From positions 1 through 8,192 of the forward strand of contig JANRJF010000211.1 in NCBI GenBank assembly GCA_033764095.1: a stretch of DNA of 8,192 bases, written 5' to 3'. Position numbers and translations under genes: made by a program. A model generated the notes under the pieces. The model ran no database searches and was not told the DNA's origin. It worked only from the letters and a program-made list of their open reading frames with translations. Below, piece after piece: positions 5,550-8,192 of the stretch. Origin of the DNA: JBDTMT01 sp033764095. GTDB taxonomy: Bacteria; Desulfobacterota; Binatia; HRBIN30; CADEER01. The first letter of the stretch is position 1; each line of letters opens with the position of its first letter.

Positions 5550-6578
5550 CTATCTGGGCAGCTGCGACGGCGGCGAGGCGTTGGCGATCGGCCCACTGAG
5601 CGCGGCGAGAAACGCGATGAGGTCGCGCCGCTCCTGCTCGGACAACATCAGCGGCTGCAGCTCGCGCGACAGCCAGGCATTGCGCAGACCGCCGGCGTCG
5701 TAGTGGGCGATCACCTCGGCCAGCGTCGCCAGGCTGCCGTCGTGCATGTAGGGCGCGGTCTGCGCGACGTTGCGCAAGGTCGGCGTCTTGAAGGCGCCGC
5801 GGTCCTCGTCGCGCTGCGTCACGGTCCAGCGACCGAGGTCGGGCGCCGGCGCGGCCATGCCGATGCCGGTGTTGTGGAAGCGCTCGTCGGTGAAGTTGGG
5901 GCCGAGGTGGCAGGTGGCGCAGTGGCCGCGACCGCGGAAGGCGGTGAGGCCGCGCCGCGCGGCGGGGCTGAGCGCGGTGGCGTCGCCGGCGGCGAAGCGG
6001 TCGAACGGGCTGTCGCCGCTCACCAGCGTGCGCTCGTAGTCGGCGAGGGCGCGGGCGATGCGGTCGAAGTCGACGCGCGCGTCGCCATACGCCGCGGCGA
6101 ACAGCGGCGCGTAGCCGGGCACGGCGCGCACCGCGGCGGCGACCGCGTCGGTGGAGGGCATCGCCATCTCGTGCGGGTCGAGCAACGGAAAGCGCAGCTG
6201 CGTTTCGAGATCGGCGGCGCGGCCGTCCCAGAACTGCGCCGCGCTGAACAGCCGGTTGACCGCCGCCGGCGCATGACGCCGGCTCGCTGCCGCGCCGACG
6301 CCGAGCGAGCGCGGCCGCGGGTCGGCGAGGCCGTGCGCCGGATCGTGGCAGGAGGCGCAGGCGACCGTCGCGTCGCGCGACAGCCGCGGGTCGAAGAACA
6401 GCGCCCGCCCCAACTCGATACGGGCCGGGCTCGGCGCGTCGCCGGCCGGCCAGCGCGCGGCGGCGGCCGGCAGACCGACCGGCAGCGGCAGCGACCAGGC
6501 GCCGACGCGCAGCGTCTCGCCGGCGCGCGCCACGCCGAGCACCAGCGTCGCCACGCCGACGATCAACAGCGCCCGCAC
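5550..6578 (-). CDS. Di-heme cytochrome c peroxidase / MauG family protein (342 aa)
   Basis: An exported di-heme c-type cytochrome of the bacterial CcpA/MauG family. Such enzymes reduce hydrogen peroxide with electrons from small cytochromes, or oxidise protein or other substrates. The signal peptide is residues 1-19 (cleavage after ARA). First heme site CASCH (74-78) in a LGRALFFDPRLSRD...CASCHDP context; FWDGRAADLETQ (116-127); second heme site CATCH (220-224) followed by LGPNFTDERFHNTGIG; then FKTPTLRNVAQTAPYMHDG (263-281), whose Met278 is the likely sixth ligand of the second heme, where MauG proper has Tyr. Length is typical. The start is GTG at 6578: AGGGGGAGG lies 4 bases before it and the signal begins there; in-frame ATG codons further upstream lie in the promoter region. 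It is divergent from the succinate dehydrogenase operon and first in the minus-strand block. The substrate cannot be told from sequence. Confidence 0.94.
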   Translation of the reverse strand: MRALLIVGVATLVLGVARAGETLRVGAWSLPLPVGLPAAAARWPAGDAPSPARIELGRALFFDPRLSRDATVACASCHDPAHGLADPRPRSLGVGAAASRRHAPAAVNRLFSAAQFWDGRAADLETQLRFPLLDPHEMAMPSTDAVAAAVRAVPGYAPLFAAAYGDARVDFDRIARALADYERTLVSGDSPFDRFAAGDATALSPAARRGLTAFRGRGHCATCHLGPNFTDERFHNTGIGMAAPAPDLGRWTVTQRDEDRGAFKTPTLRNVAQTAPYMHDGSLATLAEVIAHYDAGGLRNAWLSRELQPLMLSEQERRDLIAFLAALSGPIANASPPSQLPR

Positions 6579-6593
6579 CGGTCCTCCCCCTCG

Positions 6594-6622
6594 TTGATTG
6601 TGATTCGGATGGGTCGTATTAC
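6594..6622 (+). promoter_or_regulatory. Possible sigma-70-type promoter for the sdh operon
   Basis: TTGATT (6594-6599) and TATTAC (6617-6622) are separated by 17 bp and each matches four of six consensus bases, in a stretch less GC-rich than its surroundings. Transcription from here would leave a leader of about 200 bases before the anchor gene. The -10 element overlaps that of the opposing candidate. Confidence 0.35.
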
Positions 6623-6645
6623 CAATGCCAATCCAAGCGCCGCAA
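6616..6645 (-). promoter_or_regulatory. Possible promoter for the peroxidase gene
   Basis: On the minus strand TTGCGG (6645-6640), an 18-bp spacer and TAATAC (6621-6616) form a weak -35/-10 pair. A start near 6608 would give a leader of about 30 bases containing the AGGGGGAGG ribosome-binding site of the peroxidase gene. Consensus match is modest. Confidence 0.28.
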
Positions 6646-6663
6646 TGAGCATAAGGGCAATGC

Positions 6664-6680
6664 ATACTGAGCGGCAGTAT
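6664..6680. promoter_or_regulatory. Perfect dyad ATACTG-N5-CAGTAT, operator candidate
   Basis: Two perfectly complementary 6-base arms lie around AGCGG, in the divergent region and upstream of both promoter-like elements as read on the minus strand. The size and symmetry suit a dimeric regulator. It is not a LexA box of the E. coli type, whose CTG and CAG are 10 bases apart. The regulator is unknown. Confidence 0.4.
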
Positions 6681-6729
6681 TCCTCACCCGGGCGCGGCTT
6701 GCGTTTTCACCGGCGACATGGTGCATGCA

Positions 6730-6772
6730 GCGCGGCTTCGCGCCGGGGGTGCCGCGCCAGCGGTGCGCGCGG
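6730..6772 (+). other. GC-rich hairpins in the leader of the sdh operon
   Basis: GCGCG-GCTT-CGCGC (6730-6743) and CCGCGC-N9-GCGCGG (6752-6772) can each fold in the untranslated leader about 60-100 bases before the anchor start. No riboswitch class is recognised, and in GC-rich DNA such stems are common. Confidence 0.3.
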
Positions 6773-6832
6773 AGCGGTCGGATTGATCGCACACATCTCA
6801 TCACGCGTTCGAGAGTCAGTGGAGGAGCGTCG

Positions 6833-7669
6833 ATGTCCACGTCCACGCTGAGCGGCGGCTACCGCAACGGGCTCGCTGCCACGTTTCGCACCGACAAATG
6901 GTGGGTCGAGCCGCTCTGGACCGGCGTCGGTTTCCTGCTCTTTGTCCTGTACTCCAACTGGGCGGCCTTCCAGGGCGACCACTACTTCTTCGGCGGCTAC
7001 ATCTCGCCCTTCTACTCGCCGCTGCTGTTCACCGACACCAGCCGCATCGGCGCGGCGCCGCTGGAGCTCTCGTGGTTCGGCGAGTGGCCGAACTGGCTGC
7101 GCGCCATCTGGCCGCCGTTCATGCCGAGCTCGCCGGCCTTCCTGATCCTCGCCGGGCCGCTGTCGTTCCGCCTCACCTGCTACTACTACCGCAAGTTCTA
7201 CTACCGGGCGTACTTCATGACCCCGCCCGCCTGCGCGGTCGGCGCGCTGCCGCAGAAGCGCTACCGCGGCGAGACCTTCCTGCTGCTGTTCCAGAACCTG
7301 CACCGATACGCGTTGTACGTCGCCATCCTGTTCATCGTCTTCCTGCTGCACGACGCCTACCTCGCCTTCTGGCGCGACGGGAAGTTCGGCATCGGCGTCG
7401 GCACGCTGGTGCTGCTCATCAATCCGATTCTGCTCGGCGCCTATACCTTCGGCTGCCACTCCTTCCGCCACCTGATCGGCGGGCAGCTCAACTGCTTCAC
7501 CTGCGACAACGCGGCGCGCACCCGGCACGGCGCCTGGCAGCGCGTCTCGTGGCTCAACCAGCGCCACATGCTGTTCGCCTGGCTGAGCCTGGTCTGGGTC
7601 GGCTTCGCCGACTTCTACGTGCGCATGGTGTCGATGGGCGTCATCCACGACTGGAGCACGTGGGGATAA
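6833..7669 (+). CDS. sdhC: Succinate dehydrogenase membrane anchor subunit, Sdh1-like (278 aa)
   Basis: Membrane subunit of respiratory complex II that anchors the flavoprotein and iron-sulfur subunits and carries electrons to quinone. Five hydrophobic segments are visible at about 26-46, 100-118, 155-178, 187-208 and 244-266. Aromatic-rich stretches such as HYFFGGYISPFYSPL (50-64) and CYYYRKFYYRAYF (116-128) are typical of this anchor type, known to me from actinobacterial Sdh1 (Rv0249c) and relatives. Cys208-His209, His213 and Cys221/Cys224 form a compact metal-ligand motif at the end of the fourth helix. A membrane-embedded Rieske-type cluster has been reported for mycobacterial Sdh1, and these residues are the obvious ligand candidates. 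Start at 6833: GGAGGAG (6821-6827) is 5 bases upstream; earlier in-frame ATGs lack this. It ends 4 bp before the flavoprotein gene. It is unrelated in layout to the paired small SdhC/SdhD anchors. Confidence 0.88.
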   Translation: MSTSTLSGGYRNGLAATFRTDKWWVEPLWTGVGFLLFVLYSNWAAFQGDHYFFGGYISPFYSPLLFTDTSRIGAAPLELSWFGEWPNWLRAIWPPFMPSSPAFLILAGPLSFRLTCYYYRKFYYRAYFMTPPACAVGALPQKRYRGETFLLLFQNLHRYALYVAILFIVFLLHDAYLAFWRDGKFGIGVGTLVLLINPILLGAYTFGCHSFRHLIGGQLNCFTCDNAARTRHGAWQRVSWLNQRHMLFAWLSLVWVGFADFYVRMVSMGVIHDWSTWG

Positions 7670-7673
7670 CGCC

Positions 7674-8192
7674 ATGGCTGATCTCTCCGACATCCAAACC
7701 GTCACCCACGACGTCGTCGTCATCGGCGCCGGCGGCGCCGGCCTGCGCGCCGCGGTCGAGTGCGGACTGCAGGGACTGAACACCGGTCTGGTCTGCAAGT
7801 CGCTGCTCGGCAAGGCGCACACCGTCATGGCCGAGGGCGGCTGCGCCGCGGCGCTCGGCAACGTCGCACCGAAGGACAACTGGAAGATCCACTTCCGCGA
7901 CACCATGCGCGGCGGCAAGTTCCTCAACAACTGGCGCATGGCCGAGCACCACGCCAAGAACGCGCCGGCGCGGGTGCGCGAGTTGGAGGAATGGGGCGCG
8001 GTGTTCGACCGCACCCCGACCGGACTGATCAGCCAGCGCAACTTCGGCGGGCATCGCTATCCGCGCCTGGCGCACGTCGGCGACCGCACCGGCCTCGAAA
8101 TGATTCGCACCTTGCAGGACAAGGCGGTGCACACCGCCAACGTCAAGGTGCACATGGAGTGCACGGCGCTCGAGCTGCTGCTCGACGGCGGC
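7674..8192 (+). CDS. sdhA: Succinate dehydrogenase flavoprotein subunit (N-terminal 173 aa, cut by window end)
   Basis: Catalytic subunit that oxidises succinate to fumarate (or the reverse) with covalently bound FAD, on the cytoplasmic face of the membrane in the usual orientation. The dinucleotide-binding motif is DVVVIGAGGAGLRAA (13-27). KAHTVMAEGGCAAALGN (47-63) holds His49, the expected attachment point of FAD. FGGH (124-127) and the following LAHVGDRTG (132-140) are the family's substrate-side motif. About 170 of roughly 600 residues are present, and the reading frame is open to the edge. ATG at 7674 follows GGGGA (7662-7666) with a 7-base gap, and the ribosome-binding site lies in the last codons of the anchor gene, so the two are probably coupled. 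The FAD-binding His argues for succinate dehydrogenase/fumarate reductase over L-aspartate oxidase, which binds FAD non-covalently. The iron-sulfur subunit should follow outside the window. Confidence 0.95.
   Translation, partial: MADLSDIQTVTHDVVVIGAGGAGLRAAVECGLQGLNTGLVCKSLLGKAHTVMAEGGCAAALGNVAPKDNWKIHFRDTMRGGKFLNNWRMAEHHAKNAPARVRELEEWGAVFDRTPTGLISQRNFGGHRYPRLAHVGDRTGLEMIRTLQDKAVHTANVKVHMECTALELLLDGG

Noticed and set aside
6664..6680. LexA/SOS box
   Set aside because: The arms resemble half-sites, but the CTG-to-CAG spacing is 5 bases rather than about 10 and no DNA-repair gene is nearby.
6707..8041. A long minus-strand open frame opposite the sdh genes
   Set aside because: It spans two genes with strong family motifs on the plus strand and itself reads as shadow composition.

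Overview
The window is GC-rich bacterial DNA with strong G/C preference at third codon positions and Shine-Dalgarno-led genes. It holds five confident protein genes (one cut by the right edge), one possible small gene, and two copies of an unusual inverted array of 7-bp repeats. The domain styles suggest a deltaproteobacterial-type lineage, possibly Candidatus Binatota/Binatia. These are Thr-Pro linkers, a Cys-rich secreted N-terminal domain, a C-terminal domain ending in FKAK, and a CHxxxH...CxxC succinate dehydrogenase anchor. This assignment is an inference from remembered family traits, not a search.

Left part (1-537): a heptamer array of GATGAGC units followed by their reverse complement GCTCATC (1-144), a possible 67-residue plus-strand gene (199-402), and a GC-rich inverted repeat just past the end of the DUF1501 gene.

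Minus-strand block (538-6578), in transcription order: a di-heme cytochrome c peroxidase/MauG-like protein (6578-5550); a perfect 31-bp inverted repeat made of heptamers, ending 1 bp past its stop codon; a secreted choice-of-anchor V/reelin-like protein with one CxxCH motif, a Thr-Pro linker and a C-terminal Cys-containing domain (5379-4219); a secreted DUF1800 protein with an extra Cys-rich N-terminal domain of about 270 residues (4149-1807); and a Tat-exported DUF1501 protein (1794-538). The DUF1501 ribosome-binding site overlaps the DUF1800 stop codon, so these two are probably translationally coupled. All four products carry export signals, so the block looks like an extracytoplasmic module of unknown function with a redox component.

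Right part (6579-8192): a divergent, locally AT-richer regulatory region with face-to-face promoter-like elements and a perfect ATACTG-N5-CAGTAT dyad. It is followed by the start of a succinate dehydrogenase operon, with a five-helix membrane anchor and then the flavoprotein subunit, which runs off the window. Gene order (anchor, flavoprotein, presumably iron-sulfur protein next) and the anchor's Cys/His motif point to the mycobacterial Sdh1-like type of complex II rather than the classical SdhCD type.

The most unusual signals are the mirror-symmetric heptamer arrays, in which a variant unit in one arm is matched by its exact complement in the other, and the domain composition of the four-gene secreted cluster.
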